Assembly (NCBI RefSeq): GCF_019219065.1
Contig: NZ_JAHUWK010000004.1
Coordinates: 62,001-126,000 of the forward strand
From: Duganella sp. sic0402
Lineage (GTDB): Bacteria > Pseudomonadota > Gammaproteobacteria > Burkholderiales > Burkholderiaceae_D
Direction of reading: 5' to 3'
Length of the DNA: 64,000 nucleotides
A model generated the notes under the pieces. The model had not been told where the DNA came from. It did no database searches and was given only the letters and a program-made list of their open reading frames with translations. This document shows positions 34,621 to 44,059 of this stretch, one piece after another (within the stretch, counting starts at the first letter, position 1; each line of letters begins with the position of its first letter). Both the position numbers and the translations under genes were made by a program.

Positions 34621-35124
34621 ATGGCACTAACTAGACGCAAATTTTTGCTGGGCGCGGCCACCGTATCGGCCACCTGGCTGACCTGGAGCACTGTCCCGGC
34701 CTGGGGCCTGGCGCCGGCGCCGCTGCAGGCGGAGTTCATGCAGGTATCTGCGCTGCTGGTCAACCACCGGCTCGACCCGCGCGTCGGCGCGCGCATGGCT
34801 GCCGCCGCCGCGCAACAGTATCCGCAATATGGCGAGATGATGCGCTCGATCATCGCCATCGCCGCCGCCAAGCAGGCGAAAACGGTGGAAGACTTCTTTG
34901 CCGATATTCCCGGCGGCCCGCTGACCGAGTTCGCGCACTGGATCATCTTCGCCTGGTACAGCGGCTGCTCGTCGCCGAAGAAAGATGCGCAAGTGTTTGC
35001 CTATGAAACCGCGCTGACCTACCAGACCACGGCCGATGCGGTGGCGATTCCTTCCTATGGCTTTTCCGGCCCGAACCAGTGGGGCCGTCCTATCGTGCCG
35101 CTGACGCCGATGCCGAGTTTCTGA
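34621..35124 (+). CDS. Dehydrogenase gamma subunit 1 (Tat signal)
   Basis: The 167-aa protein has a twin-arginine signal TRRKFLLG (residues 4-11) and the C-terminal pattern of the membrane-bound sugar/sorbitol dehydrogenase small subunit (AHWIIFAWYSGC, IPSYGFSGPNQWGRP). In FAD glucose dehydrogenases this subunit is the export chaperone that carries the signal-less alpha subunit through Tat. AAGGTG lies six bases before the start. It opens the first of two gamma-alpha-beta cassettes. Confidence 0.87.
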   Translation: MALTRRKFLLGAATVSATWLTWSTVPAWGLAPAPLQAEFMQVSALLVNHRLDPRVGARMAAAAAQQYPQYGEMMRSIIAIAAAKQAKTVEDFFADIPGGPLTEFAHWIIFAWYSGCSSPKKDAQVFAYETALTYQTTADAVAIPSYGFSGPNQWGRPIVPLTPMPSF

Positions 35125-35134
35125 AAGACCTATC

Positions 35135-36775
35135 ATGCCTATTTCAACAAGCGCCGACGTGGTGATCGTCGGCACCGGCGTCGTCGGCGTGGCGATTGCC
35201 GAAACATTGCTGGACGCCGGCATCTCTGTGCAGATGCTGGAAGCCGGCCCGCGCGTCAGCCGCGCCGAAGTGGTGGAAAATTTCCGCAATCTGCCGCTGG
35301 CGCTGAAGGGCGATCCTTCGTCCTGCTATCCGCCGGCGCCATGGGCGCCGCATCCGATGCCGTCGCAGGAAACCGCCGAGGACGCGTATCTGCAATTGAG
35401 CGGCCCGGACCGTTACGCGCAAAGCTTCATCCGCTACGCCGGCGGTTCGACCTGGCACTGGGCCGGCACCTGCTGGCGCCTGACGCCGGATGACATGCGC
35501 CTGCAAAGCAAATACGGCGTCGGCCGCGACTGGGCCTTCGACTACCAGACGCTGGAACCATACTACGCGCGCACCGAACACACGCTGGGCATCTGCGGCC
35601 CGTCCGATCCGGTTTTGCAATGGCCGCCGGGCGAAGCGCTGCGCTCCAAGCCCTATCCGATGCCGCCGCTGCCGTTCGGTCCCGGCGAGCAGCGCTTTAC
35701 CGATGTGGTGAAAACGCTCGGCTACCACAACATCCCGACCGCGCAGGCGCGCAACAGCGGCACCGCGTATGATGACCGTCCGGCTTGCTGCGCCAACAAC
35801 AACTGCGTGCCGGTGTGCCCGGTCGGCGCCAAATACGACGCCGCCACCGCGCTGTCACGCATTGAAGCCAAGGGCGCGGTGATTACGCCGAACGCTGTCG
35901 CTTACCGCGTCGAAACCAATGCCGCCAACCACATCGAGGCCGTGCATTATCTCGACCAGAACAAACAGCCGCACCGCGTCACCGGCAAGTTGTTCGTGCT
36001 GGCCTGTAACGGCATCGAAACGCCGAAGCTGCTGCTGATGTCCAAGGATGACCGCAATCCGCAGGGCGTCGCCAACAGCTCTGACCAGGTTGGCCGCAAT
36101 ATGATGGACCACCCGCAGCTGACCATGACGCTGACGCTGGAAGAACCTTACTGGGCAGGCGTTGGTCCGGTGGTCAACAGCGGCATCATGGAAACCTCGC
36201 AAGGCGATTTCCGCAGCGAACACGCCGGTGCCTACTTCCGCTTCAATAATTTCGCGCGCAACCGCTTCGTCACCTTCAACGCCTTGAAGAAGGGCCTGGT
36301 CGGCAAGGCGCTGGATACCGAAATCCGCCGCATGACCGCCTGCACCGCCGATATCGTGCTGGCGCACGAAGTGCTGCCCGATCCGGACAACCGGTTGACG
36401 CTGTCGGATAAGCGTGACTGGCTGGGCCTGCCCAAGCCGGCCATCTACTACGACGTCGGCGATTACACGCGCCGCGCTGCCGAGCAGTATTCGATCCCGA
36501 TCGGCAAGCGTATCGCTGCCGCGATGGGGGCGACCGACATCAAGATCAGCCCGAAATTCAACCAGAGCAAGCACATCATGGGCGGCACCATCATGGGCAA
36601 CGATCCAGCCAGCTCGGTGGTCAACGCCGATTGCCGCGCGCACGACCACGAGAATCTTTACCTGCCGGGCGGCGGCGCGATGGCCAGCACGGCCTGCGGC
36701 AACAGCACCATCACCATGGTGTCGCTGGGCTTCAAGGCAGCGGACGCCATGGTGCGCCAGCTGAAGGGGGCATGA
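35135..36775 (+). CDS. FAD/Fe-S GMC dehydrogenase alpha subunit 1
   Basis: The 546-aa catalytic subunit has an FAD motif VVIVGTGVVGVAIAETLL (about residues 9-26) and the cysteine motif CCANNNCVPVC (Cys218, 219, 224, 228). That motif matches the 3Fe-4S ligand site of Burkholderia FAD glucose dehydrogenase. The C-terminal HIMGGTIMG and ACGNSTITM hold the active-site His/Asn region. It has no signal peptide, consistent with escort by the gamma subunit. Related enzymes oxidise glucose, sorbitol, fructose or gluconate in the periplasm; which one applies here is unknown. Confidence 0.92.
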   Translation: MPISTSADVVIVGTGVVGVAIAETLLDAGISVQMLEAGPRVSRAEVVENFRNLPLALKGDPSSCYPPAPWAPHPMPSQETAEDAYLQLSGPDRYAQSFIRYAGGSTWHWAGTCWRLTPDDMRLQSKYGVGRDWAFDYQTLEPYYARTEHTLGICGPSDPVLQWPPGEALRSKPYPMPPLPFGPGEQRFTDVVKTLGYHNIPTAQARNSGTAYDDRPACCANNNCVPVCPVGAKYDAATALSRIEAKGAVITPNAVAYRVETNAANHIEAVHYLDQNKQPHRVTGKLFVLACNGIETPKLLLMSKDDRNPQGVANSSDQVGRNMMDHPQLTMTLTLEEPYWAGVGPVVNSGIMETSQGDFRSEHAGAYFRFNNFARNRFVTFNALKKGLVGKALDTEIRRMTACTADIVLAHEVLPDPDNRLTLSDKRDWLGLPKPAIYYDVGDYTRRAAEQYSIPIGKRIAAAMGATDIKISPKFNQSKHIMGGTIMGNDPASSVVNADCRAHDHENLYLPGGGAMASTACGNSTITMVSLGFKAADAMVRQLKGA

Positions 36776-38154
36776 TGCGTCAACTATTGATGCTACTGGC
36801 AGCGCTGACGCTGCACGCCGAAGCCGCCACTTTCGATACCGCCACCGTGGAGCGCGGCCGCTACCTCGCCACCGCTTCCGACTGCATGGCCTGCCACACG
36901 GCGCGCCATGGCAAGGCGATGGCCGGCGGACTGGTGCTGGCTTCGCCGGTGGGCGATATCGTCTCCACCAACATCACACCATCGAAGCAATACGGCATCG
37001 GCAACTATAGCGAGCAGCAGTTCAGCGACGCCGTACGCAAGGGTGTCCGTGCCGATGGCCAGAACCTGTATCCGGCCATGCCGTACACCGCCTACGCGGT
37101 GATGACTGACGACGATATCCGCGCCATGTATGCCTACTTCATGCAGGAAGTGAAGCCGGTGGAACAGGGCAGCAAGCCGACCGACCTGCCGTTCCCGATG
37201 AGCGTGCGCGCATCGATGAAGGTGTGGAACGCCATGTTCCTCGACCATAAACCGCTGACGCCGGCGCCGCAGCGCCCCGCGCAATGGCTGCGTGGCCGCT
37301 ACCTGGCCGATGGTGCTGCTCACTGCAGCACCTGCCACACACCGCGCGGCCTGCTGATGCAGGAGAAGAAGGAGCTGTACCTGACCGGCTCGCAAGTCGG
37401 CCCGTGGTACGCGCCGAATATCACCTCGCACCCGACCTCCGGCATCGGCAGCTGGAGCGAGGCGGAACTGGTGCAGTATCTGCGCACCGGCCGTGTGGAA
37501 GGCAAGGCGCAGGCGGCAGGCAGCATGGCGGAAGCCATCAGCTACAGTTTCAGCCGCCTGAGCGATGAGGATCTGAAGGCCATCGCCGTCTACATCAAGG
37601 ATCTGCCGCCGATGGCCGGCGATGAACCGGTATCGCGCTTCAATCAGGGCCAGGCTGGCAATGCGCTGCCCAGCTTGCGTGGCAAAAGCTATCAGGAGAA
37701 CGCCAAGGGGCCGCATCTTGGTGCGCAAGTGTTCTCGGCGAATTGCGCCTCGTGCCATGGCTTCAATGGCCAGGGGACGGCGGATGGCTACTACCCGAGC
37801 CTGTTCCATAACTCGGCGACGATGAACAACAGCAATCTGCTGGCGACCATTCTGTACGGCGTGGAGCGCGAAACCCGGCATGGCCATGTGTTCATGCCGC
37901 CGTTCGGCGACCAGGTCAATGCCGTCAACCATTTGTCAAACGACGAAATCGCGGCGCTGGCCAATTACATCCAGGTCAGCTACGGCAGCGGTGCGCCGGG
38001 CGTGAAAGCGGAAGACGTGGCGGTGATACGCCAGGGCGGTCCGCAGTCGCACCTGCTGTTGCTGGCGCGGCTGGGCATGGTCGCGGGCCTGCTGGTGCTG
38101 TCGGCACTGATCATTGTAGTGTTGCGCCGCCGCGCCAAACAACAAGGGAAATGA
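36775..38154 (+). CDS. Triheme cytochrome c, dehydrogenase beta subunit 1
   Basis: The 459-aa protein has a Sec signal (LLMLLAALTLHAEA), three heme c sites CMACH (37-41), CSTCH (184-188) and CASCH (324-328), and one C-terminal membrane anchor (about 430-450). This is the layout of the beta subunit of membrane-bound alcohol, gluconate and sugar dehydrogenases, which passes electrons to ubiquinone or an oxidase. ATG at 36775 is preferred over ATG at 36772 because AAGGGGG then has four-base spacing. It overlaps the alpha stop. Confidence 0.92.
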   Translation: MRQLLMLLAALTLHAEAATFDTATVERGRYLATASDCMACHTARHGKAMAGGLVLASPVGDIVSTNITPSKQYGIGNYSEQQFSDAVRKGVRADGQNLYPAMPYTAYAVMTDDDIRAMYAYFMQEVKPVEQGSKPTDLPFPMSVRASMKVWNAMFLDHKPLTPAPQRPAQWLRGRYLADGAAHCSTCHTPRGLLMQEKKELYLTGSQVGPWYAPNITSHPTSGIGSWSEAELVQYLRTGRVEGKAQAAGSMAEAISYSFSRLSDEDLKAIAVYIKDLPPMAGDEPVSRFNQGQAGNALPSLRGKSYQENAKGPHLGAQVFSANCASCHGFNGQGTADGYYPSLFHNSATMNNSNLLATILYGVERETRHGHVFMPPFGDQVNAVNHLSNDEIAALANYIQVSYGSGAPGVKAEDVAVIRQGGPQSHLLLLARLGMVAGLLVLSALIIVVLRRRAKQQGK

Positions 38155-38156
38155 AG

Positions 38157-38639
38157 ATGAAGACGTATCCAATGTCGCGCCGTGGCGCGCTCAAGGTGGT
38201 CGGCGCGCTGATGCTGTCAGGCGCCGCCGGCCAGTTGTTGCTGACTTCACGCGCCAAGGCGGCGCTGGCGTCGGCGTCGCCGCAGCTGAACGCCTTCATG
38301 GCGGTATCGGCGACGCTGACCGGCAAGCCACAGTTGAATGTGCTGCTGGGGCAGGCGCTGCATCCGGCCTTGCAAAAGGCCGTGCCCGATTTTGACGCCA
38401 CGCTGGCCAAGCTGCAAGCGCTGCTGGCGCAGGGCGATGACCTGAGCGCGGATCACAAGGCCGAGCAGGCGCTGAGCCAGGCGATCCTGCAAGGCTGGTA
38501 TCTGGGCGTGGTGGGCAAGGGCAAGAAAGCTGTCTGCGTTACCTATGTGGACGCACTGTCCAATCTGGCCGTGGCCGATGTGCTGGTGCCGCCAAGCTAT
38601 TCCTATGGTCCCTGCGGCACCTGGTCGGCCAAGCCGTGA
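38157..38639 (+). CDS. Dehydrogenase gamma subunit 2 (Tat signal)
   Basis: The 160-aa protein has a Tat signal MSRRGALK (residues 6-13) and a C-terminal region (LQGWYLGVVG, VPPSYSYGPCGTW) of the same small-subunit family as gamma 1, though the two are clearly diverged. ATG at 38157 has AAGGGA seven bases upstream, whereas the in-frame ATG at 38151 is too close to it. It starts the second gamma-alpha-beta cassette, two bases after beta 1. Confidence 0.86.
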   Translation: MKTYPMSRRGALKVVGALMLSGAAGQLLLTSRAKAALASASPQLNAFMAVSATLTGKPQLNVLLGQALHPALQKAVPDFDATLAKLQALLAQGDDLSADHKAEQALSQAILQGWYLGVVGKGKKAVCVTYVDALSNLAVADVLVPPSYSYGPCGTWSAKP

Positions 38640-38658
38640 GCAACTCTGAAAGAATGTG

Positions 38659-40263
38659 ATGAATAATATGAATTCGGCCGATGTGGTCGTGATCGGGGGC
38701 GGCATCTGCGGATCGCTGCTGGCCCGCAAGCTGGCAATGGCCGGCAGCACTGTCCTGATGCTGGAATCCGGCCCGCGCGTTGGCCGCGCGGAGCTGGTAG
38801 AGCGTTATCGCCATTCGGCGTTCAAGTCGGACTTCATGGCGCCGTATCCGTTTTCGGAAATGGCGCCGCATCCGACCTTTACACCGGAAGCCAACAAGTA
38901 CATCGAACAAACCGGGCCGCACGCGTTTCAGGCGCAGTATATCCGCATGCTGGGCGGCACCAGCTGGCACTGGGCGGCGCAGATGTGGCGCTACCTGCCG
39001 GGCGATTTCCGCACGCAGTCGCTGTATGGCGTCGGCAAGGACTGGCCGATCAGCTATGAGGACCTGGAGCCGTACTACTACGAGGCGGAAGTGATCGCCG
39101 GCGTAGGCGGTTCGCCGGATACTGGCTCGCCGCGCAGCAAGCCGTTCCCGATGGAGCGCGTGCCGGCATCCTACTTCCAGCAGCGCGTGACCGACCGCCT
39201 GGCGCCGACGTTTTCAGTGCTGGACGATTGTACCGCCCGCAATAGCAGCAGCTTTGATGGCCGCCCGGCCTGCTGTGGCAATAACAATTGCATGCCGGTG
39301 TGTCCGATCGACGCGCAATACCATGGCGGCATTTCTGCTACCAGCGCCGAGCAGGCTGGTGTCAAGATCATTACCGAGGCGGTGGTGTACAGCTTTGAGC
39401 ATGACGCCAGCGGCGCCATCGTCGCCGCCAATTACTACGACTGGAACAAGCTCAGCCACCGCGTCACCGGCAAGACTTTCGTCATTGCCGCCAATGCGAT
39501 CGAGTCGGCCAAGCTGCTGCTGATGTCGACCAGCGACAAGTTCCCGAACGGCTTGGCCAATAGCACCGGCAACGTCGGCCGCAATCTGTGCGATCACCCG
39601 GCGATAGGCGTTACCTTCGACATGGACGAGCCGGTGTGGCCGGGCCGTGGTCCGGTCAGCCCGTGTTCGATAGGCCAGTTCCGCGACGGCGCGTTCCGTT
39701 CTGAGCATGCGGCGTTCCGTATCGATATCTCGAATGCTTCGCAGGTGGCGTCGGTGACCAAGGAGCTGATTGGCGAAGGCGTGTATGGCGTCAAGCTCGA
39801 AGGTGCGATTCGTGACCGTGCTGCGCGCCGCGTCAGCATCAAGAATGCGCTGGAGCAGCTGCCGGACCCAAATAACCGCGTCACGCTGGGTAAATACAAG
39901 GATGCGCTGGGTTTGCCGGTGCCGAGCATCTTCTGGAATGTGGATGACTACGTGCTGAAGGGCACGGAAGAAACCCGCAAGCGCTATGACCAGATCGCCA
40001 AACAGCTTGGTGCGACCAATATCAAGCACAGCAAGGCGGGGGCGTTCAGCAACCGCCAGCACATTACCGGCACGCTGTCGATGGGCAAGGATGCGGCGAC
40101 CAGCGTGACCGATCCCTTCGGCCGCGCGCACGATCATCCGAATTTGTACATGGTCGGCACCGGCGTCATGCCGACGGTCGGCACCTGCAATGTCACGCTG
40201 ACCGCTGTCGCGCTGGCGCTCCGCACCGCAGACAAGATTCTGTCGGAGGCACGCCATGGTTAA
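38659..40263 (+). CDS. FAD/Fe-S GMC dehydrogenase alpha subunit 2
   Basis: The 534-aa protein is paralogous to alpha 1 along its length: FAD motif VVVIGGGICGSLLARKL, GGTSWHWAAQMWRYLP (alpha 1 has GGSTWHWAGTCWRLTP), Cys motif CCGNNNCMPVC (Cys205, 206, 211, 215), and C-terminal HITGTLSMG and GTCNVTLTA. Active-site neighbours differ from alpha 1, so the two cassettes probably handle different but related substrates. The start could also be the ATG at 38668. It overlaps beta 2 by 8 bp. Confidence 0.91.
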   Translation: MNNMNSADVVVIGGGICGSLLARKLAMAGSTVLMLESGPRVGRAELVERYRHSAFKSDFMAPYPFSEMAPHPTFTPEANKYIEQTGPHAFQAQYIRMLGGTSWHWAAQMWRYLPGDFRTQSLYGVGKDWPISYEDLEPYYYEAEVIAGVGGSPDTGSPRSKPFPMERVPASYFQQRVTDRLAPTFSVLDDCTARNSSSFDGRPACCGNNNCMPVCPIDAQYHGGISATSAEQAGVKIITEAVVYSFEHDASGAIVAANYYDWNKLSHRVTGKTFVIAANAIESAKLLLMSTSDKFPNGLANSTGNVGRNLCDHPAIGVTFDMDEPVWPGRGPVSPCSIGQFRDGAFRSEHAAFRIDISNASQVASVTKELIGEGVYGVKLEGAIRDRAARRVSIKNALEQLPDPNNRVTLGKYKDALGLPVPSIFWNVDDYVLKGTEETRKRYDQIAKQLGATNIKHSKAGAFSNRQHITGTLSMGKDAATSVTDPFGRAHDHPNLYMVGTGVMPTVGTCNVTLTAVALALRTADKILSEARHG

Positions 40264-41593
40264 GCTGATGCATATCCTGATCGCCAGCGCCGCATTGTTA
40301 GCCGCTGCTGTCGCCGGCCCCGCGCTTGCCGCCTCGCCGGCGGGTTCGCTGGCTGCGCAAATCGAACGGGGCAAGTACCTGGCTACGGCAGGCGACTGTG
40401 TAGCCTGCCATACGCAGACCGGCGAGGCGCCGTTCAGCGGCGGCGTGGCAATCGCCAGCCCGCTGGGCACGATTTACTCGACCAACATCACGCCATCGCG
40501 CAAGTCCGGCGTTGGTGCGTACACGCAGGAGCAGTTCAACCGCGCAGTGCGCGGCGGCGTGCGCGCTGACGGCAGCCATCTGTACCCCGCAATGCCGTAC
40601 ACGGCCTACGCCAAGGTGAACGATGACGACATGGCCGCACTCTACGCCTACTTCATGCATGGCGTCACCGCCAGCGACAACGCGCCGCCGCCAACCCAGC
40701 TGCCGTTCCCATTCAATATCCGCGCTTCGATGGCGGTATGGAATGCGCTATTCCTGGACACCCAGCCCTTCGTCGCCGATAAGAGCAAGTCGGTGGAGTG
40801 GAACCGTGGCGCCTACCTGGCGCAAGGCCTGGCCCATTGCAGCACCTGCCACACGCCACGCAACTTCCTGATGGCCGAGAAGCACGATCTCTACCTGCAA
40901 GGCGGCTCGCTGGGCACATGGTACGCCCCCGCCATCACCCCAGGCAAGAACGGCTGGGACCAGCAGGCGCTGATGGATTACCTGCGTACCGGCCACGCCA
41001 AAAATGGCGCCACCGCCGCCGGCCCGATGCTGGAAGCAATCGACAAGAGTTTCGCCAAAATGGATCCGCAAGACATCCAGGCGATGGCGGCCTACTTGTC
41101 CGACCTGCCTGGCGCCAAGCATGACGCCACGCCAGCCGCCGTGGTGCCGCCAGTCTCCGGCAGCGACATCGCCGAGATGGCCGGCAAGGCCAGCGCCGGT
41201 GAACAGCTGTACCGCAACAGCTGTGCCGCCTGCCACCAGAACAACGGCGACGGCATGCGCGGCCTGCCTGCGCTGCGCAACCACACCGTGCTGCATCAGC
41301 CGAACGCCGACAACGTCAGCATGGCGATTCTGGAAGGCGTCTGGCCCGAAGAAGGCCAGGGCATGCCGGGCTTTGCCCACGAGCTGAGCGACCAGCAGAT
41401 CGCCGATCTCAGCAACTATGTCATGACCACCTTCGGCCCCGGCAAGGCAAACACCGACGCCGGGCGCGTGGCGGCGTTGCGCCAGGGCGGCGCAGCGTCG
41501 CCGCTGTTGTGGCTGGCTCGTGGCGGCATGCTTGCCGCCGTGGTGCTGCTGATCTTCCTGTTGCTGGCCTGGCGCCGGCGCAAGACGGCCTGA
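40256..41593 (+). CDS. Triheme cytochrome c, dehydrogenase beta subunit 2
   Basis: The 445-aa protein has a signal peptide ending near GPALAAS, heme sites CVACH (48-52), CSTCH (195-199) and CAACH (323-327), and a C-terminal anchor (about 420-438) followed by WRRRK. It is clearly homologous to beta 1 and to the orphan cytochrome at 47492. It completes the second cassette and is followed 63 bp later by a chemoreceptor gene. Confidence 0.92.
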   Translation: MVKLMHILIASAALLAAAVAGPALAASPAGSLAAQIERGKYLATAGDCVACHTQTGEAPFSGGVAIASPLGTIYSTNITPSRKSGVGAYTQEQFNRAVRGGVRADGSHLYPAMPYTAYAKVNDDDMAALYAYFMHGVTASDNAPPPTQLPFPFNIRASMAVWNALFLDTQPFVADKSKSVEWNRGAYLAQGLAHCSTCHTPRNFLMAEKHDLYLQGGSLGTWYAPAITPGKNGWDQQALMDYLRTGHAKNGATAAGPMLEAIDKSFAKMDPQDIQAMAAYLSDLPGAKHDATPAAVVPPVSGSDIAEMAGKASAGEQLYRNSCAACHQNNGDGMRGLPALRNHTVLHQPNADNVSMAILEGVWPEEGQGMPGFAHELSDQQIADLSNYVMTTFGPGKANTDAGRVAALRQGGAASPLLWLARGGMLAAVVLLIFLLLAWRRRKTA

Positions 41594-41656
41594 CCGTTTC
41601 ATCCTCGCCGCCACAGCACCAGAGCGGAGAGGCAATCCCATCAAAAAGGAATCATC

Positions 41657-43246
41657 ATGAAGTGGTTTTACGATCTGAATATCGCGAAAAAACTGATCCT
41701 GTCGTTCAGCGTGGTGCTGTTGCTGACCCTGATCCTCGGCGCGACCACCATCAGCAGCATGGGGCGGCTGAATGTGGCGACGCAAAAATTGTCCGAACAG
41801 TCGCTACCCAGCATGCGCTATATCCTGGCGCTGAAGGCGGCAGTCAACACCAAGCGCCGCTATGAAATGGAACAGCTGCTGAGCGATAACGCGGAGCATA
41901 TCGCACGCTATGACAAGCTGGTTGAGCGCATGCTGTCCAAAGTCGATAAATTGCAGGGGCAATATCAGGACACCATCAGCACGCCCGATGAGCGCCAACT
42001 GCTGGAGCAATTTGTGCGCGTGCGCGGCGACTACTCGGTCGAACGCCGCAAGATTTCCGAACTGGCGCGCCAGGGGCATCGTGATGAAGCGGTGGCGCTG
42101 GCCACCGGCCGTTCTTTCGAGCTGATGAACCAGCAGGCGGATGTGCTCGACAAGATCGCCCAGTTCACCCAGGACAGCGGCGACACGGCCGCGCGGGATG
42201 CCGAGCAGGCGTATCTGTCGGCACGCAACGTGGTGATGGGCGTGCTGGTGGTGGACATCGCCGCCGGCGTACTGCTGGCATTGTGGCTGGCGCGCATCGT
42301 TTCCCTGCCGCTGCAACGTGCGGTGGCGGTGGCGCGCCAGGTGGCCGATGGCGACCTGACGGCTGACGTGCGTGTAACCTCGGCCGACGAAACCGGCCAG
42401 CTGATGGCAGCGCTGAAGCACATGAACGGCAGCCTGCAACGCCTGGTCGGCCAGGTGCGCGGCAGCACCGACACCATCGCCACCGCCTCGACCCAGATCG
42501 CGGCCGGCAACCAGGACTTGTCGTCGCGCACCGAACAGCAGGCCAGCTCGCTGGAGGAAACCGCATCGTCGATGGAGGAACTGACTTCCACCGTCAAGCA
42601 GAACGCCGACAATGCGCGCCAGGCCAATACGCTGGCGTTGTCGGCCTCCAGCATCGCCGCCAAGGGTGGCGATGTGGTGGGGCAGGTAGTTGATACCATG
42701 GCATCGATCAATGCTTCTTCCAAAAAAATTGTCGATATCATTGCGGTGATCGATGGTATCGCGTTCCAGACCAATATCCTGGCGCTGAATGCGGCGGTCG
42801 AAGCGGCGCGCGCCGGTGAACAAGGACGCGGCTTTGCCGTGGTCGCGTCGGAAGTGCGCACGCTGGCCCAGCGCTCGGCTGCCGCCGCCAAGGACATCAA
42901 GACGCTGATCGGCGATTCGGTGGAGCAGGTGGAGGCAGGCACGCAACTGGTGGATCAGGCCGGGATCACAATGGGCGAGATCGTTTCCAGCATCACCCGC
43001 GTGGCCGACATCATGAGCGAAATTACCGCCGCCAGCCAGGAGCAGAGCATCGGCATCGAACAGGTCAACCAGGCCATTACGCAGATGGACCAGGTGACGC
43101 AGCAGAATGCCGCGCTGGTCGAGGAAGCCGCCGCAGCGGCCGAAGCGATGCAGGAGCAGGCCAGCGGCCTGAGCGAGATGATGAGTGTGTTCAAACTCGC
43201 GCCGGCCACAGCGTCGCCGAGAACTTACCCGATAGCGTTGCAATAA
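41657..43246 (+). CDS. Methyl-accepting chemotaxis protein
   Basis: The 529-aa receptor has TM1 (about residues 10-32), a periplasmic four-helix-bundle sensor (about 33-188), TM2 (about 190-212), HAMP (about 212-265) and a signalling domain whose hairpin tip includes [32 protein letters not shown]. There is no C-terminal CheR-binding pentapeptide. Its position right after the dehydrogenase cassettes suggests taxis toward their substrate or toward redox changes, but this is inference. AAAGGA precedes the start. Confidence 0.94.
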   Translation: MKWFYDLNIAKKLILSFSVVLLLTLILGATTISSMGRLNVATQKLSEQSLPSMRYILALKAAVNTKRRYEMEQLLSDNAEHIARYDKLVERMLSKVDKLQGQYQDTISTPDERQLLEQFVRVRGDYSVERRKISELARQGHRDEAVALATGRSFELMNQQADVLDKIAQFTQDSGDTAARDAEQAYLSARNVVMGVLVVDIAAGVLLALWLARIVSLPLQRAVAVARQVADGDLTADVRVTSADETGQLMAALKHMNGSLQRLVGQVRGSTDTIATASTQIAAGNQDLSSRTEQQASSLEETASSMEELTSTVKQNADNARQANTLALSASSIAAKGGDVVGQVVDTMASINASSKKIVDIIAVIDGIAFQTNILALNAAVEAARAGEQGRGFAVVASEVRTLAQRSAAAAKDIKTLIGDSVEQVEAGTQLVDQAGITMGEIVSSITRVADIMSEITAASQEQSIGIEQVNQAITQMDQVTQQNAALVEEAAAAAEAMQEQASGLSEMMSVFKLAPATASPRTYPIALQ

Positions 43247-43261
43247 GGGTAAGATGGCGGG

Positions 43262-44059
43262 ATGCGAAAACTCATCCCCTCTATCCTCCTGCTGGCCGCT
43301 GCCGGCGCCCATGCCGAACCGCCAGCCGGGCAAAACGCCCTGGCCGGCGCCCAGGTCAAAGTTGACGTTGGCGGCCGCAAGCTCAATCTGTATTGCACCG
43401 GTAAAGGCTCGCCGACCGTGCTGTTCGAGGCTGACACCGGCCGTGCCGGCTGGGACTGGTCGGCAGTCCTGCCGGAAGTCGCCAAGCGCACCCGCGCCTG
43501 CGTCTATGACCGGGGCGGCCTGGGTTCAAGCGACCCGATCATCCGCGCTTCGACGGTGGCCAATGCCAGCAAGGACCTGAGCTTCCTGATCAAGAACGCC
43601 CACCTGGAAGCACCGTTCGTGCTGGTCGGCGCGGGCTATGGCGCGCTGGTGGCGCAGCAGTTCACCTGGCGCTCGCGCGGCACTGTCACTGGACTGGTGC
43701 TGGTCGAGCCGCTGCATGAAGACGCCTTGCCTGCCGACCGCAGCGCGCGCCTGGACGGCGTGCTGGCCTGCCTGAGCGCGGCCGAGCAGGGCAAGTTGGG
43801 CGAAGGCTGCGACTATCCAGCCACCGCCATCAACGGCGAGATCGGCCCCGCGCTGGCCGCAGCCCAGGCGGCCCAAGTGCGCAAGCCAAGCTACTGGCGG
43901 GCCCGCGCTTCTGAACTCGATAGTCTGGATACCAGCGCCGGCCAGGTGCGCAACGCGCGCAAACCGTTTGGCGACTTGCCGGTGATCGAGGTGAAGCAGG
44001 GCGAGCCGGCGGCCATCAGCGCCGCCATCACCCAAGTGCTGGATAAGCTGAAACCATAA
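43262..44059 (+). CDS. Alpha/beta-hydrolase-fold protein lacking the nucleophile
   Basis: The 265-aa protein has a signal peptide (cleavage near GAHA|EP), so it is probably periplasmic. The fold is recognisable (VYDRGGLGSSD, FVLVGAGYGALVAQQ), but the nucleophile elbow GxSxG is GAGYG (123-127) with Gly125 in place of Ser, and the usual C-terminal catalytic His is not seen. The two losses together suggest a non-catalytic or altered protein. It is followed by an overlapping TonB-like gene (TAATG). Confidence 0.78.
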   Translation: MRKLIPSILLLAAAGAHAEPPAGQNALAGAQVKVDVGGRKLNLYCTGKGSPTVLFEADTGRAGWDWSAVLPEVAKRTRACVYDRGGLGSSDPIIRASTVANASKDLSFLIKNAHLEAPFVLVGAGYGALVAQQFTWRSRGTVTGLVLVEPLHEDALPADRSARLDGVLACLSAAEQGKLGEGCDYPATAINGEIGPALAAAQAAQVRKPSYWRARASELDSLDTSAGQVRNARKPFGDLPVIEVKQGEPAAISAAITQVLDKLKP

